In this document: positions 1 to 12,503 of the stretch, in pieces
Numbering within the stretch: position 1 is the stretch's first letter
How the letters are laid out: each line of letters begins with the position of its first letter
Assembly (NCBI GenBank): GCA_030525785.1
Contig: JAUNEA010000003.1
Location: 158,314 to 222,313 of the forward strand
Length of the DNA: 64,000 nucleotides
From: Cardiobacteriaceae bacterium
GTDB taxonomy: Bacteria > Pseudomonadota > Gammaproteobacteria > Cardiobacteriales > Cardiobacteriaceae
Direction of reading: 5' to 3'
Made by a program: the position numbers and the translations under genes
The notes under the pieces: generated by a model
Told to the model about the DNA's origin: nothing
Databases searched by the model: none
The model's input: the letters and a program-made list of their open reading frames with translations, nothing else

Positions 1-1800
1 CATAATCTTGCCGTCCATACGCGTTGCGCCTTGACTCAAGATAAAGTTGGTATAGCGTGTGTAATACAAGCTGATATCAGACTGCAGGCTACCATTATCA
101 ACACGCCAGCCTAAATCAAAGCCATTGCTGGTTTCAGGCTTCAAATCAGGGTTGGGATCCATGCCGTAGCCACGTTGTGTATTGGTAAACGCCACGTTAC
201 TCTCCACAAAACTTGGCATACGGAAGCCTTGCGCAAAGTTAGCATAGAGTGTGTTGTTCTCATTGACATCATACAAAGCGCCTAAGCGTAAAGAAGCTTT
301 GCCCTTGTTGTAATTGAGGAAAGAAAACTCTTTCGAATTGCCGTTGGATCGGTAGAACAACTCATCAGGTTTGGATTTGAGTTTGTGGTGGTCGTAACGA
401 ATGGCTGGAATGAGGGTAAAGCCTGAGGTGCCAAAAGTGATACGATCTTGGGCGAACAAACCAAAGCTGGTGATATCGGTTATGGGCGCATTGCGAGCGC
501 TGGCATCACTCATTCTGCCTGAGGCAAAATATTTATCGTAACCTATATGCTTCAAATCATGACGGTTATGATTAAAATCCAAGCCATAAATCAAATCATG
601 GCTCACCGCTCCCTCAAAGCGCTTATCAAACTGCGCACTCAAGCCGATTTGACGAGATTTGTAGCCATTATCACGATACGTTTGCCCCAAGCCTCGACCA
701 CCTGCAAAATCACGCGAAATATCCGTGACTTGCTTAGAGCTATTGTGTTGGGCGAACAAGCGCCAATAGCCTGTATCCATAGCCGCTGTATTGAACGCAA
801 AATCATGGCGCAAACTGATGGCAAAGCGCTTTTGGGTATCGTCTACGAGGTAGCTGTAATATTTATTACCTGAGGCGGTGGTGTGTCCTGAGGCATTATT
901 GCTGCTGTTGGAGCCTGTTGTGGGGCGAGTGCCTGTTGTTGGGCGAGTGCCACCTGTTGTGCTGGGCGCTGTCGTGGTTTTCTCAACCGTTGAACGCAAC
1001 AAACTTCCCTCGCTATCAAAATGATAGTGGCTGAGGTTTAGTGTGAACTGATGAGCTGGATTAAGCTGATGACTCAATTCTAAGCCAAAATTGTGGCTTT
1101 GCTCATGATGTGGATTGGGCAGCGTTCGGGTTGAGGATAGACCACCAACTGTGCCTTTATTTTTCGTTTCATCTGCTTTTTGGAAACTGTAAGACAAAAG
1201 CGCTTTGGTTTGTGGGCTAATGGCTCGCGCTACATTAAAGCCCATGTTCAAGCCATCATCTTTGCCTGAAAACTGAGTAAACACATTGCCCGCTGTGGTT
1301 TTACCCTCAACCAAAAAATCCTCCGCGCGATGGTTCACAAAACTCACCACACCACCAACCGCGCTAGAGCCATACAAGGAAGAAGCAGGGCCTTTAATCA
1401 CCTCAACCTGCTTGATGTTGCCCAAATCGGTATATTGACGACCTGAGCTGTGGAAAGGTCCAAACCCAACGGCATCGCCCAAATCTAAGCCATCAACCAA
1501 AATCTTAACGCGGTTAGAGCCTTCAATACCGCGAATGTTCACATCTTGCAAACCAAATCGACCTGCGCCTTGAAACTCAACACCTGCCACATGGCTCAAG
1601 GCATCTTTCAAACTTTTGGCTTGTTGCTCGGCAAGTTTTTCTTTGCCTTGAACGGTTACATTATTCGCCGATTTGCTGAGTGGAGAGTCTTCACGAGATG
1701 AAGTAACGGTAATGGTATTTAAGGTAACCGCTTCTTGTTGAGCCAAAGCGCTTTGAGAAAAAGCCAGCAATGCCAATGCTAAAGGAGACAAACGAAACAT
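1..1800 (-). CDS. TonB-dependent haemoglobin/transferrin-type receptor, 5' part only
   Basis: Outer-membrane receptor that takes up iron or haem from host proteins using TonB energy. The first 600 residues are visible; the gene runs off the left edge. Residues 1-20 are a signal peptide ending S-A-L-A, followed by a TonB-box-like stretch (LNTITVTSS). The plug domain includes NIRGIEGSNRVKILVDGLD and VEVIKGPASSLYGSSAVGG, typical of the haemoglobin/transferrin/lactoferrin receptor family. Around residues 278-300 a Thr-rich insert repeats T-R-P-T-T-G, probably a surface loop. It faces away from the sucrose operon. The family is clear, but the ligand cannot be told from sequence. Confidence 0.88.
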   Translation of the reverse strand, partial: MFRLSPLALALLAFSQSALAQQEAVTLNTITVTSSREDSPLSKSANNVTVQGKEKLAEQQAKSLKDALSHVAGVEFQGAGRFGLQDVNIRGIEGSNRVKILVDGLDLGDAVGFGPFHSSGRQYTDLGNIKQVEVIKGPASSLYGSSAVGGVVSFVNHRAEDFLVEGKTTAGNVFTQFSGKDDGLNMGFNVARAISPQTKALLSYSFQKADETKNKGTVGGLSSTRTLPNPHHEQSHNFGLELSHQLNPAHQFTLNLSHYHFDSEGSLLRSTVEKTTTAPSTTGGTRPTTGTRPTTGSNSSNNASGHTTASGNKYYSYLVDDTQKRFAISLRHDFAFNTAAMDTGYWRLFAQHNSSKQVTDISRDFAGGRGLGQTYRDNGYKSRQIGLSAQFDKRFEGAVSHDLIYGLDFNHNRHDLKHIGYDKYFASGRMSDASARNAPITDITSFGLFAQDRITFGTSGFTLIPAIRYDHHKLKSKPDELFYRSNGNSKEFSFLNYNKGKASLRLGALYDVNENNTLYANFAQGFRMPSFVESNVAFTNTQRGYGMDPNPDLKPETSNGFDLGWRVDNGSLQSDISLYYTRYTNFILSQGATRMDGKIM

Positions 1801-2014
1801 AACAACCCTTTAATCAGAACTAAGAAAGTGCTAATTTTAAAGCTAAGGCATATAGGATTCAATCTCAATTACAACATTATTCCTAAGCTCAACTCTCCTA
1901 AAGTGCTTAACTGGAATCACGCCATTTTCCAACCCATAAGCCGCTTCAGGCTTGCGTTTTTCTTCCAGAGTTTTAACATGAATCTTTTTATTCAAAATAC
2001 CCTAGAGAAATCTT

Positions 2015-5388
<3,374 letters not shown>

Positions 5389-5409
5389 TCTTATTTCATG
5401 AGATAAACA

Positions 5410-5444
5410 CAAAGCGCTTTGGGCAATCAATCCAAAGCGCTTTG
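5410..5444. repeat. Two adjacent palindromes forming a 13-bp hairpin
   Basis: Two full CAAAGCGCTTTG copies (5410-5421 and 5433-5444) lie 11 bp apart just after scrA. With the flanking GG and CC they form a 13-bp perfect stem. No T-run follows, so it is not a classic intrinsic terminator, although it may stabilise the scrBA message end. It is also the last palindrome before the repeat-free stretch. Confidence 0.6.
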
Positions 5445-5511
5445 CTACCCATCACACAATAAAATTAACCCTTAAGTTCACAGCCATTCCACCTACCCAA
5501 TAGCCTATTCC

Positions 5512-5751
5512 ATGAATAAAAAAATTATTGAGCCAAATGTTTTTCATCAACCCACCATTGGAAAAATCATTCAATGGAATGATGAAAGAGGGTTTGGTTT
5601 TATTCAAACGCCTGTTATGCGCGATAAAATCTTCTTTCATATTCACAGCCTTAAACTGAATCAAGGTCGATTTCGTCCTAAAGAAGGAGAAGAGATTTAT
5701 TTTACTGCCGAATTTGATGGGCAACGTTTTTTTACTGCAGTTTTTCCGTGA
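5512..5751 (+). CDS. Cold-shock-domain-like small protein
   Basis: A 79-residue protein resembling a single cold-shock/OB domain. GKIIQWNDERGFGFI (about 17-31) matches the first RNA-binding motif, and KIFFHIHSL (about 39-47) resembles the second. The second half is weaker, and the length matches the N-terminal half of cold-shock plus DUF1294 proteins, so it may be a shortened form. A variant Neisseriaceae-type uptake word lies 13 bp after the stop, so I place the gene at the left edge of the imported segment. The likely role is nucleic-acid binding; the target is unknown. Confidence 0.6.
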   Translation: MNKKIIEPNVFHQPTIGKIIQWNDERGFGFIQTPVMRDKIFFHIHSLKLNQGRFRPKEGEEIYFTAEFDGQRFFTAVFP

Positions 5752-5763
5752 ACATTTGTGAAT

Positions 5764-5778
5764 TTCAGGCTACCTGAA
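5764..5778. repeat. Neisseriaceae-type uptake word, one mismatch
   Basis: TTCAGGCTACCTGAA differs by one central base from TTCAGGC(A/T)GCCTGAA. It sits just after the cold-shock gene and is the leftmost uptake-word-like site in the imported segment. Confidence 0.55.
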
Positions 5779-5812
5779 GCTTATATTTCAGCAAAAACAT
5801 TAAGAGAGCAAT

Positions 5813-6123
5813 ATGCAATACAACCCCGATTTATTGAACCCACGCCCCATTTTCACCGCGCAAGAACACGCCCATTTGGCTACGTTAAGTCAAAATTTAC
5901 CGCTATCTATTTTGTTGTCATCGCCGCGCAATATGGAAGAAATCGGCATTGATTTTGTGCACAGCTCCGCGCAATTGGAAGACAATACAAAGCCTATTCA
6001 GACGGCATTTTGGCGTATTATGAAACAGGCGAATTTGCTTTATCGCGTGAATATTTTATTCATGCTTATGAACAAACTGTGCAAAAATACGCGCCCAAGC
6101 CTGACCCTGAATTTACGCGGTAA
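5813..6123 (+). pseudogene. Fic-family gene remnant with internal deletion
   Basis: The first 60 codons read like a Fic/DUF4172-type N-terminus (MEEIGIDFVHSSAQLEDNT resembles the helix before the Fic core). At about 5985-5990 the useful frame changes: the +2 frame reads YSDGILAYYETGEFALSRE and continues to a TAA at 6121-6123, which looks like a Fic C-terminus. The AMPylation core with its HPFxxGNGR motif is missing. I infer an out-of-frame internal deletion that left a non-functional remnant. An uptake word follows at once. Assignment to Fic rests on the N-terminal pattern only. Confidence 0.5.
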
Positions 6124-6125
6124 TT

Positions 6126-6140
6126 TTCAGGCAGCCTGAA
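6126..6140. repeat. Neisseriaceae-type uptake word
   Basis: Exact TTCAGGCAGCCTGAA directly after the Fic remnant and just before the Shine-Dalgarno of the next gene. On the plus strand it contains AGGCAGCCTGAA (the dialect described for Kingella); on the minus strand it contains AGGCTGCCTGAA (Simonsiella). Confidence 0.8.
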
Positions 6141-6150
6141 AGGAATAAAT

Positions 6151-7641
6151 ATGAAACATTTACTGATATTTTTATCATTGGCAATGTGGCTGGTGTCTTT
6201 GGTTTTACCTGCTTTTTTAACTGAACGGGAAACATGGTTTGGGGTGGACATTCTCTTAATTGGGATACCACTTGGCTGGTTGGGGGCTGGTTTGGCAGGC
6301 TTTGCAGTATATGCCAATATTTTTTATATCTATGCTTGGTTTAAATTATTACTAGGTAAAAATAAACCGCGTGTTTCAATTATTATGATGTTGTTATTGG
6401 CAAGTCTGACTGTCTTTTTGAATGAGATTATGTATGACGAAAGACCTGCTTACATTGAACTTGCCTCATGGGGCTGGGGGGCAATCATTTGGGGAATGTC
6501 TGTATTACTGCTAGCGTATGCGGTATGGCTGCCTGAAAAGTACCATAAACCACGATATGCCTTATTGCCACCGATTGCTTTTTTCTCAACGATAGCCATT
6601 GCCTTGAATTTGTTCAAATATCATCAATATCAACAAGCCAATGAAGATGAACGCAAACGCTATTTACCAATATGGGTTGCATTTTCCGTACATGAATTTT
6701 CGGGCATTATTTACAAAGAGCCACCAAAAAATTTGAACATTACTGAAAATACCGTATTTGAATTAGAAGGTAATTTGGCTGAGGGTGATGAAGATGTGCA
6801 TTTACAAATTAACAGCCATGCTGATAAACCCAGTTATGTGTACCAATTACCCCAAAGTTTTCAATATCAAGAATATTTTTGGCGATATATTGGACATCCA
6901 ACAGCCAGTAGATTTACTTTATATTTATTAGAACCCAAACAAAAACCCGATTATCGCTATCGTGTTAAATTAATTAACGAAACTCAGTTTGAGCATATTT
7001 TAACTGACGCTCGTGCTGAACAAATATTGTGGTCTGCTCCCGTTAATTTTAACGGCACATATCATCAATATCCTGACTACAATTTACACAAGTTTTTTGA
7101 ACCAAAAGACAAAAATAAACGATATATTAATAAATCAACTTGGAAAGAAGAAACATTCAATCAAGCCTGTCCCTATCAACCTTATACAGCTGACCCAAAA
7201 ATCAGCAACGCAGTTGAATGGCAGGGAAAAATTTTAAAAATGGTCAGCAATGGTAAGTATGCAGTCAGTTTTGATGATTATCCTCACGCTTATTGTTCTG
7301 AAAGTTATGCCTTACTTATTAAGAAATGGTGGCATAAAGATGAACGATTGATATTCAAAGCCATTATGTTTGACAAACAAACTTTACAGATGCTGGAAGA
7401 TGATTTTAATTTTGTAGGTGAAAACGATAAGCCTCCCTATCTTAATCCTATTGTAGAAAAACATGCCTTAATTTATAGACAACTAACCGAGAATGGTAAC
7501 ACTCTGCCTGAAATTGATTTTCGCCATATCCGACTGGCACATCATGTACCGCGACCTTGTTTGAGGCACGAGCAAAAGCAAGATTGCAGCCGAACCGCAT
7601 TGATTGTGCCAACCAATCGTGGCAGTTTTGAAGCACAATAA
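6151..7641 (+). CDS. Uncharacterised membrane protein with C-terminal soluble domain
   Basis: 496 residues that I do not recognise. Residues about 1-160 hold four likely membrane helices (starting LLIFLSLAMWLVSLVLPAF, then about 38-60, 76-92 and 104-128), and a further hydrophobic stretch lies near 138-152. The remaining 340 residues are hydrophilic and rich in Tyr, Asn and Lys. An AAGGA ribosome site precedes ATG. The gene is AT-rich, carries no AAGCGCTT repeat and is flanked on both sides by exact uptake words, all pointing to import from a Neisseriaceae-like donor. No function is assigned. Confidence 0.75.
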   Translation: MKHLLIFLSLAMWLVSLVLPAFLTERETWFGVDILLIGIPLGWLGAGLAGFAVYANIFYIYAWFKLLLGKNKPRVSIIMMLLLASLTVFLNEIMYDERPAYIELASWGWGAIIWGMSVLLLAYAVWLPEKYHKPRYALLPPIAFFSTIAIALNLFKYHQYQQANEDERKRYLPIWVAFSVHEFSGIIYKEPPKNLNITENTVFELEGNLAEGDEDVHLQINSHADKPSYVYQLPQSFQYQEYFWRYIGHPTASRFTLYLLEPKQKPDYRYRVKLINETQFEHILTDARAEQILWSAPVNFNGTYHQYPDYNLHKFFEPKDKNKRYINKSTWKEETFNQACPYQPYTADPKISNAVEWQGKILKMVSNGKYAVSFDDYPHAYCSESYALLIKKWWHKDERLIFKAIMFDKQTLQMLEDDFNFVGENDKPPYLNPIVEKHALIYRQLTENGNTLPEIDFRHIRLAHHVPRPCLRHEQKQDCSRTALIVPTNRGSFEAQ

Positions 7642-7651
7642 ATCCATCTTT

Positions 7652-7666
7652 TTCAGGCAGCCTGAA
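7652..7666. repeat. Neisseriaceae-type uptake word
   Basis: Exact TTCAGGCAGCCTGAA in the gap between the membrane-protein gene and tex. Confidence 0.8.
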
Positions 7667-7698
7667 AAACCATTTTCCCATTTTTAAAGAGAATAAAC

Positions 7699-9990
7699 AT
7701 GAACATCAACCAAATCATCGCCACCGAACTTAACGCACAAGAAACCCAAATCCAAGCCGCGATTACCCTGCTGGACGAAGGCGCGACCGTCCCCTTTATC
7801 GCGCGTTACCGCAAAGAAATGACGGGCGGTTTGGACGACACCCAGCTCCGCACCCTTGCCGACCGCTTGCAATATCTGCGTGAACTTGTGGAACGTAAAG
7901 CCACCGTGCTCAAAAGCATTGAAGAACAAGGCAAACTTACGCCCGAACTCGCCCAGCAAATTGAAGATTGCGACAACAAAACCGCGCTGGAAGACCTGTA
8001 TCTGCCCTACAAGCCCAAACGCCGCACCAAAGCCCAAATCGCACGCGAAAACGGTTTGCAGGATTTGGCGGACACACTTTTCAGGCAGCCTGAAACCGAC
8101 CCCGACACTTTCGCCCAATCATTTTTAAACGAGCAAGTGCCTGATATTAAAAGCGCATTGGACGGCGCGCGCGCCATTCTCATGGAACAATTTGCCGAAG
8201 ACGCGGAACTGATTGGGCGTTTGCGCGAAAAATTGTGGCACGAAGCCGAAATCCACGCCCAAGTGATTGACGGACAACAAGAAACAGGCGAAAAATTCAA
8301 AGATTATTTTGACCACCGCGAAGCCATCGCGCGTATGCCCAGCCATCGTGCGTTGGCGATTTTGCGCGGTCGCAACGAGGGCGTTTTGCAGGCAGCCTTA
8401 AAATATCAGCCAGACGAAACGCCCATTACCGAACAATCCGAATACGAAAAAATCATCGCACAACACTTTGGTTTGCAAGACAAAAATCGCTCAGCCGACA
8501 AATGGTTGCGCGACACCGTGCGCCTGACTTGGCGCGCCAAAATTTTCCTGTCGCTGGAATTGGAAGCCTTTTCCAAACTCAAAGAATTGGCAGACACGGA
8601 CGCGATTACCGTTTTCGCCAAAAATCTCAAAGACTTATTGCTGGCAGCACCTGCTGGGCGTTTGCCGACTTTGGGTTTGGACCCTGGTTATCGCAATGGC
8701 GTGAAATGCGCGGTGGTCAGCGACACAGGCAAATTGCTGGATACCGTGATTGTGTATTTACATCAAGAAAACAATATGTTGCAAACCTTGTCTGCCCTGA
8801 TTAAAAAACACAGCGTGAAACTCATCGCCATCGGCAACGGCACCGCCAGCCGCGAAACCGATAAAGTGGCAGGCGAATTGTTAAAACTGTTGCCGAACAT
8901 GGGCTTGCACAAAATTGTGGTGTCGGAGGCGGGCGCGTCCATTTATTCCGCGTCCGAGCTGGCGGCGGCGGAGTTCCCCGATTTGGACGTGAGTTTGCGT
9001 GGCGCGGTGTCCATTGCGCGGCGTTTGCAAGACCCGCTTGCCGAGCTGGTCAAAATTGACCCCAAATCCATAGGCGTGGGGCAATATCAGCACGATGTGA
9101 ACCAAAGCGCATTGGCAAAATCACTGGACGCGGTGGTGGAGGATTGCGTGAACGCGGTGGGTGTGGACGTGAACACGGCGTCCGCGCCTTTGTTGGCAAG
9201 AATTTCAGGTTTAAATCAAACGCTTGCGAAAAATATTGTCGCCTATCGTGATGAACATGGCGCGTTTCCCAATCGCAAAACTTTGTTGAAAGTGCCGCGT
9301 TTGGGCGAAAAAACCTTTGAACAAGCGGCAGGTTTCTTGCGCGTTTTGGGCGGCACCGAGCCTTTGGACGCGAGCGCGGTTCACCCCGAAGCCTATCCTG
9401 TTGTTGCCAAAATGTTGGCAAAACAAGGCATTACCGCCCAAGAACTGATTGGCAAACGTGAGCTGATTTCGCAAATTAAAGCCGTTGATTTTATTGATGA
9501 ACGATTTGGCTTGCCGACCATTATGGACATTTTGGCGGAATTGGAAAAACCCAATCGCGACCCACGCGGCGAGTTCAAAATCGCCAGCTTTGCCGAAGGT
9601 GTGAATGAAATCAGTGATTTAGAAGTGGGCATGATTTTGGAAGGCGTGGTGTCCAATGTGGCGAATTTCGGCGCGTTTGTGGACATTGGCGTGCATCAAG
9701 ACGGTTTGGTGCACATTTCGGCTTTGTCCAATCGGTTTGTGTCCGACCCACGCGAAGTGGTCAAGGCGGGCGATGTGGTGAAAGTGAAGGTGCTGGAAGT
9801 GGACGCGGCACGCAAGCGCATTGCGTTGAGTATGCGTTTGGACGATGACAAACCTGTTGAAAAATCAGGGGAAAAACGCGATTTCAGGCAGCCTGAAAAA
9901 TCGTCTCGCCCAAATAAACCGCAAAATCAACGCGAAAAAGCCCCTACCAATTCGGCAATGGCAGATGCATTTGCGAAGTTGAAGAAATAA
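7699..9990 (+). CDS. tex: Tex-family S1 RNA-binding protein
   Basis: A 763-residue cytoplasmic nucleic-acid-binding protein of the Tex (YhgF) family, linked to transcription processes. The N-terminal Tex domain starts [12 protein letters not shown] and contains [16 protein letters not shown] YqgF/RuvC-like fold follows ([16 protein letters not shown], about 331-346), then helix-hairpin-helix repeats and a C-terminal S1 domain (about 644-715, [15 protein letters not shown]). The basic tail is rich in Pro, Lys and Asn. Two exact uptake words lie in frame, read F-R-Q-P-E. Codon use is much more GC-rich at third positions than in neighbouring host genes, and no AAGCGCTT repeat is present, so recent import is likely. 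Confidence 0.94.
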   Translation: MNINQIIATELNAQETQIQAAITLLDEGATVPFIARYRKEMTGGLDDTQLRTLADRLQYLRELVERKATVLKSIEEQGKLTPELAQQIEDCDNKTALEDLYLPYKPKRRTKAQIARENGLQDLADTLFRQPETDPDTFAQSFLNEQVPDIKSALDGARAILMEQFAEDAELIGRLREKLWHEAEIHAQVIDGQQETGEKFKDYFDHREAIARMPSHRALAILRGRNEGVLQAALKYQPDETPITEQSEYEKIIAQHFGLQDKNRSADKWLRDTVRLTWRAKIFLSLELEAFSKLKELADTDAITVFAKNLKDLLLAAPAGRLPTLGLDPGYRNGVKCAVVSDTGKLLDTVIVYLHQENNMLQTLSALIKKHSVKLIAIGNGTASRETDKVAGELLKLLPNMGLHKIVVSEAGASIYSASELAAAEFPDLDVSLRGAVSIARRLQDPLAELVKIDPKSIGVGQYQHDVNQSALAKSLDAVVEDCVNAVGVDVNTASAPLLARISGLNQTLAKNIVAYRDEHGAFPNRKTLLKVPRLGEKTFEQAAGFLRVLGGTEPLDASAVHPEAYPVVAKMLAKQGITAQELIGKRELISQIKAVDFIDERFGLPTIMDILAELEKPNRDPRGEFKIASFAEGVNEISDLEVGMILEGVVSNVANFGAFVDIGVHQDGLVHISALSNRFVSDPREVVKAGDVVKVKVLEVDAARKRIALSMRLDDDKPVEKSGEKRDFRQPEKSSRPNKPQNQREKAPTNSAMADAFAKLKK
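8090..8104. repeat. Uptake word inside tex
   Basis: Exact TTCAGGCAGCCTGAA in the tex coding frame, read F-R-Q-P-E. A degenerate copy (AGGCAGCCTTAA) follows at 8390-8401. Confidence 0.8.
9883..9897. repeat. Uptake word inside tex 3' end
   Basis: Exact TTCAGGCAGCCTGAA in the sequence for the variable basic tail of Tex, again read F-R-Q-P-E. Confidence 0.8.
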
Positions 9991-10018
9991 AATCTCTGAT
10001 TATCATGAGTGAATCATT

Positions 10019-10831
10019 ATGCATAAACCTTTCCTAAAATGGGCAGGTGGCAAATCAAAATTGGTACCATTTATTGAAAGCCACCTTCCCAAACAAGCTC
10101 GTCAGCGTTTAATTGAACCTTTTACAGGATCGGCGGCTTTATCGCTGGCATTGGATTTCGATGCTTATTTGTTGAATGACAGCAATACCGATTTAATTAC
10201 CTTATATCAGACTTTAAAGCAAGAAAAACAAGCATTCATTGATCATATAAAATCATTTTTTATACCTGAAAATAATCAGGAAAACCGTTTTTATGAATTG
10301 CGTGAGCAATTTAATTACAGCCAAGAAAATGTAGAGCGTTCTGCTCTATTTGTTTATCTCAACCGCCATGCTTTCAATGGATTATGCCGATACAACAGTA
10401 AGGGTGCATTTAATGTACCTTTTGGACGTTACAGTTCACCCTATTTTCCAGAAATAGAGATGCAAGAATTTATTGCCAAATCTGCACGTATTGATTTGAT
10501 GTGCGGTGATTTTCAAGTAACCATGCAACAAGCTGGCAATGATGATGTTGTATATTGCGATCCGCCTTATGTGCCATTAAGCGAAACAGCATCATTTACA
10601 GCTTATGCAAAAGGTGGATTTAATTTAGACGATCAGCAACGTTTAGCAGAAATAGCTAAACAAATTTCTAAGCAATCACAGGCTGTATTGATTTCTAATC
10701 ATGACACCCTCTTTACTCGAAATTTATATAAAGAGGCACGATTAGAAACGGTAACGGTACAAAGAAATATTGCAGCCAAAGGCAGCAGTAGGCAAAAAGT
10801 TGGAGAGTTATTGGCAATCTATGGTAAATAA
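10019..10831 (+). CDS. dpnM: DNA adenine methylase, DpnM/Dam type (GATC)
   Basis: Protective N6-adenine methylase of a DpnII-type system. The AdoMet motif FLKWAGGK is at residues 5-12 and the catalytic DPPY at 181-184, the order of the D12/alpha class. The 270-residue length is typical. It overlaps the next methylase by 11 bp, and the third gene is the GATC nuclease, so the three form one operon. The sequence is AT-rich and lacks the AAGCGCTT repeat. A housekeeping Dam role is less likely given the linked nuclease. Confidence 0.9.
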   Translation: MHKPFLKWAGGKSKLVPFIESHLPKQARQRLIEPFTGSAALSLALDFDAYLLNDSNTDLITLYQTLKQEKQAFIDHIKSFFIPENNQENRFYELREQFNYSQENVERSALFVYLNRHAFNGLCRYNSKGAFNVPFGRYSSPYFPEIEMQEFIAKSARIDLMCGDFQVTMQQAGNDDVVYCDPPYVPLSETASFTAYAKGGFNLDDQQRLAEIAKQISKQSQAVLISNHDTLFTRNLYKEARLETVTVQRNIAAKGSSRQKVGELLAIYGK

Positions 10832-11648
10832 TTTCAATACATTAAAAGAAGAAGCAACAGTTCATCATACTAACCTGAAAAAACAAGTTTCAGATGGTAT
10901 GGTTATTTATCATGAAAATGCCCTAATCCTGATGCGCCGTATTTTAGATAAATATCCACATGGCTGTTTTGATATGATTTTTGCTGATCCGCCCTATTTT
11001 CTTTCTAATGACGGCTTTACTTGTCAGAATGGAAAAATGGTTTCGGTTAATAAAGGTGACTGGGATAAATCAAAAGGCTTGGTGGGCAATTTGGAATTTT
11101 ATGAAGAGTGGTTACGCCTATGTTATGCATTATTGAAGCCGAACGGCACAATTTGGGTTTGTGGTACGCATCATAATATCTATCTTATCGGTTACTTAAT
11201 GCAAAGCATCGGTTATCACATCTTGAATAATATTACATGGGAAAAACCCAATCCACCACCCAATTTATCCTGTCGCTTTTTCACCCATTCTACCGAAACT
11301 TTACTGTGGGCAAAAAAAGATAAAAGCGCTAAACATACTTTCCATTATGATTTGATGAAAATACAAAACGGCAACAACCAAATGAAATGTGTATGGAAAA
11401 TAGCTCCACCAAGTAAAGCAGAAAAACAATTCGGCAAACACCCAACACAAAAACCACTGGCATTGGTCGAACGCTGTATTCAAGCCGCATCTCATGTGGG
11501 TGATTTAATTTTTGATCCCTTTATGGGAAGTGGCACAACAGGAGTAGCAGCCTTACGAAATGGGCGAAAATTTTGTGGTTGCGAAATGGAAGAAATATTT
11601 TTTGAATTGGCAGAAAAAAGGCTAGGAATAAAAAATGTCTCAATTTGA
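10821..11648 (+). CDS. dpnA: Second DNA adenine methylase, DpnA type
   Basis: 275-residue beta-class N6-adenine methylase: catalytic DPPY comes first (56-59) and the AdoMet motif DPFMGSGTTG last (about 231-240). In the S. pneumoniae DpnII system the equivalent DpnA also methylates single-stranded DNA, protecting incoming DNA during transformation; that role is inferred here. I chose the ATG at 10821, which overlaps dpnM by 11 bp. An upstream in-frame start at 10770 would run 62 bp into dpnM and is less plausible. Confidence 0.88.
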   Translation: MVNNFNTLKEEATVHHTNLKKQVSDGMVIYHENALILMRRILDKYPHGCFDMIFADPPYFLSNDGFTCQNGKMVSVNKGDWDKSKGLVGNLEFYEEWLRLCYALLKPNGTIWVCGTHHNIYLIGYLMQSIGYHILNNITWEKPNPPPNLSCRFFTHSTETLLWAKKDKSAKHTFHYDLMKIQNGNNQMKCVWKIAPPSKAEKQFGKHPTQKPLALVERCIQAASHVGDLIFDPFMGSGTTGVAALRNGRKFCGCEMEEIFFELAEKRLGIKNVSI

Positions 11649-12486
11649 AGATTTTTTAAAACAACTTGCAGAAACAAATGCAACATTAGATTCTTTTACA
11701 GATTTCAAGAAAATCCGTAACAATATCAAACCAATTATGATAAAACTCAATCAATTGAATTATCTGATTGGTAAAGAAAATATCCAAGAAGCTGTTTATG
11801 ATATTTACTATGAAAACCCTAAGGCATTTGAAGCATTAGATATTTTAATTGCCGTTCGTAAAAATAAAAAGACAAAGGTGTTAAATCAAGATTTGCAAAT
11901 TATGGATATAAATAGTTACTTTACCTCTCCAGACAAAATCATTGAATATATTGACCAAACAGGTTTGGGAGAGATTTTCCGCAATAAGGATATTAGTAAT
12001 TTAGTTGATTATGTATTTGGGATAGAAGTTGGCTTGGACACCAACGCAAGAAAAAATCGTGGCGGTAATAATATGAGCCTGTCAGTCGCCAATCAATTCA
12101 GAACTGCTAGAATTTTATTTGATTGCGAAGTTTTAAGTACTGTTTTCCCCGAAATTAAAAGTTTAGGAATGGACATAAAGCGCTTTGATTTTGTCATCAA
12201 AACACCAATAAAAACTTATCTTATCGAAACCAATTTTTACAATGTAGGTGGTTCAAAGCTAAATGAAGTAGCGAGGGCTTATTCTGATATTGCACCAAAG
12301 ATCAATCAATATCAGAATTATGAATTTATTTGGATTACTGATGGACAAGGTTGGCTTTCTGCCAAAAATAAATTAGAAGAAGCTTTTCACATTATTCCCA
12401 GTATTTATAATTTAACAACCCTGCCTATTTTTATAAATAAAATTAAAGAAGAGCAAAGCGCTTTGGCTTCAGGTAGCCTCAAATAA
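11635..12486 (+). CDS. dpnII: Type II restriction endonuclease, DpnII/MboI family (GATC)
   Basis: 283-residue nuclease expected to cut unmethylated GATC. The DpnII-family block around GLDTNARKNRGGNNM (about 139-153) and the later ETNFYNVGGSKLNE stretch match this family and hold likely catalytic Asp/Glu/Lys residues. It overlaps dpnA by 14 bp. The 3' part carries two AAGCGCTT repeats (12178 and 12454, the latter read QSAL near the C-terminus), the first after the repeat-free stretch. A degenerate uptake word overlaps the 3' end. Confidence 0.88.
   Translation: MSQFEDFLKQLAETNATLDSFTDFKKIRNNIKPIMIKLNQLNYLIGKENIQEAVYDIYYENPKAFEALDILIAVRKNKKTKVLNQDLQIMDINSYFTSPDKIIEYIDQTGLGEIFRNKDISNLVDYVFGIEVGLDTNARKNRGGNNMSLSVANQFRTARILFDCEVLSTVFPEIKSLGMDIKRFDFVIKTPIKTYLIETNFYNVGGSKLNEVARAYSDIAPKINQYQNYEFIWITDGQGWLSAKNKLEEAFHIIPSIYNLTTLPIFINKIKEEQSALASGSLK
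12468..12482. repeat. Degenerate uptake word at nuclease 3' end
   Basis: TTCAGGTAGCCTCAA differs at two positions from the uptake word. It overlaps the last codons of the restriction gene and abuts a CAAAGCGCTTTG copy (12454-12465). Confidence 0.4.
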
Positions 12487-12503
12487 GCAATAGGACAAAC
12501 AGT

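Noticed and set aside
1801..2014. Regulatory gene or small ORF between the receptor and scrB
   Set aside because: Only a shadow frame without a ribosome site is present. The 214-bp gap holds presumably two divergent promoters, but I saw no convincing boxes.
5410..5444. CRISPR-like or att-like direct repeat pair after scrA
   Set aside because: Only two copies, each identical to the genome-wide palindrome; no further units, no spacers, no integrase.
10770..10820. Upstream start for the second methylase
   Set aside because: It would add 17 residues overlapping dpnM without a ribosome site; the ATG at 10821 gives a typical short overlap.
10019..10831. Housekeeping Dam methylase
   Set aside because: It is embedded with a second methylase and a GATC nuclease in overlapping genes, so a restriction-system role fits better.
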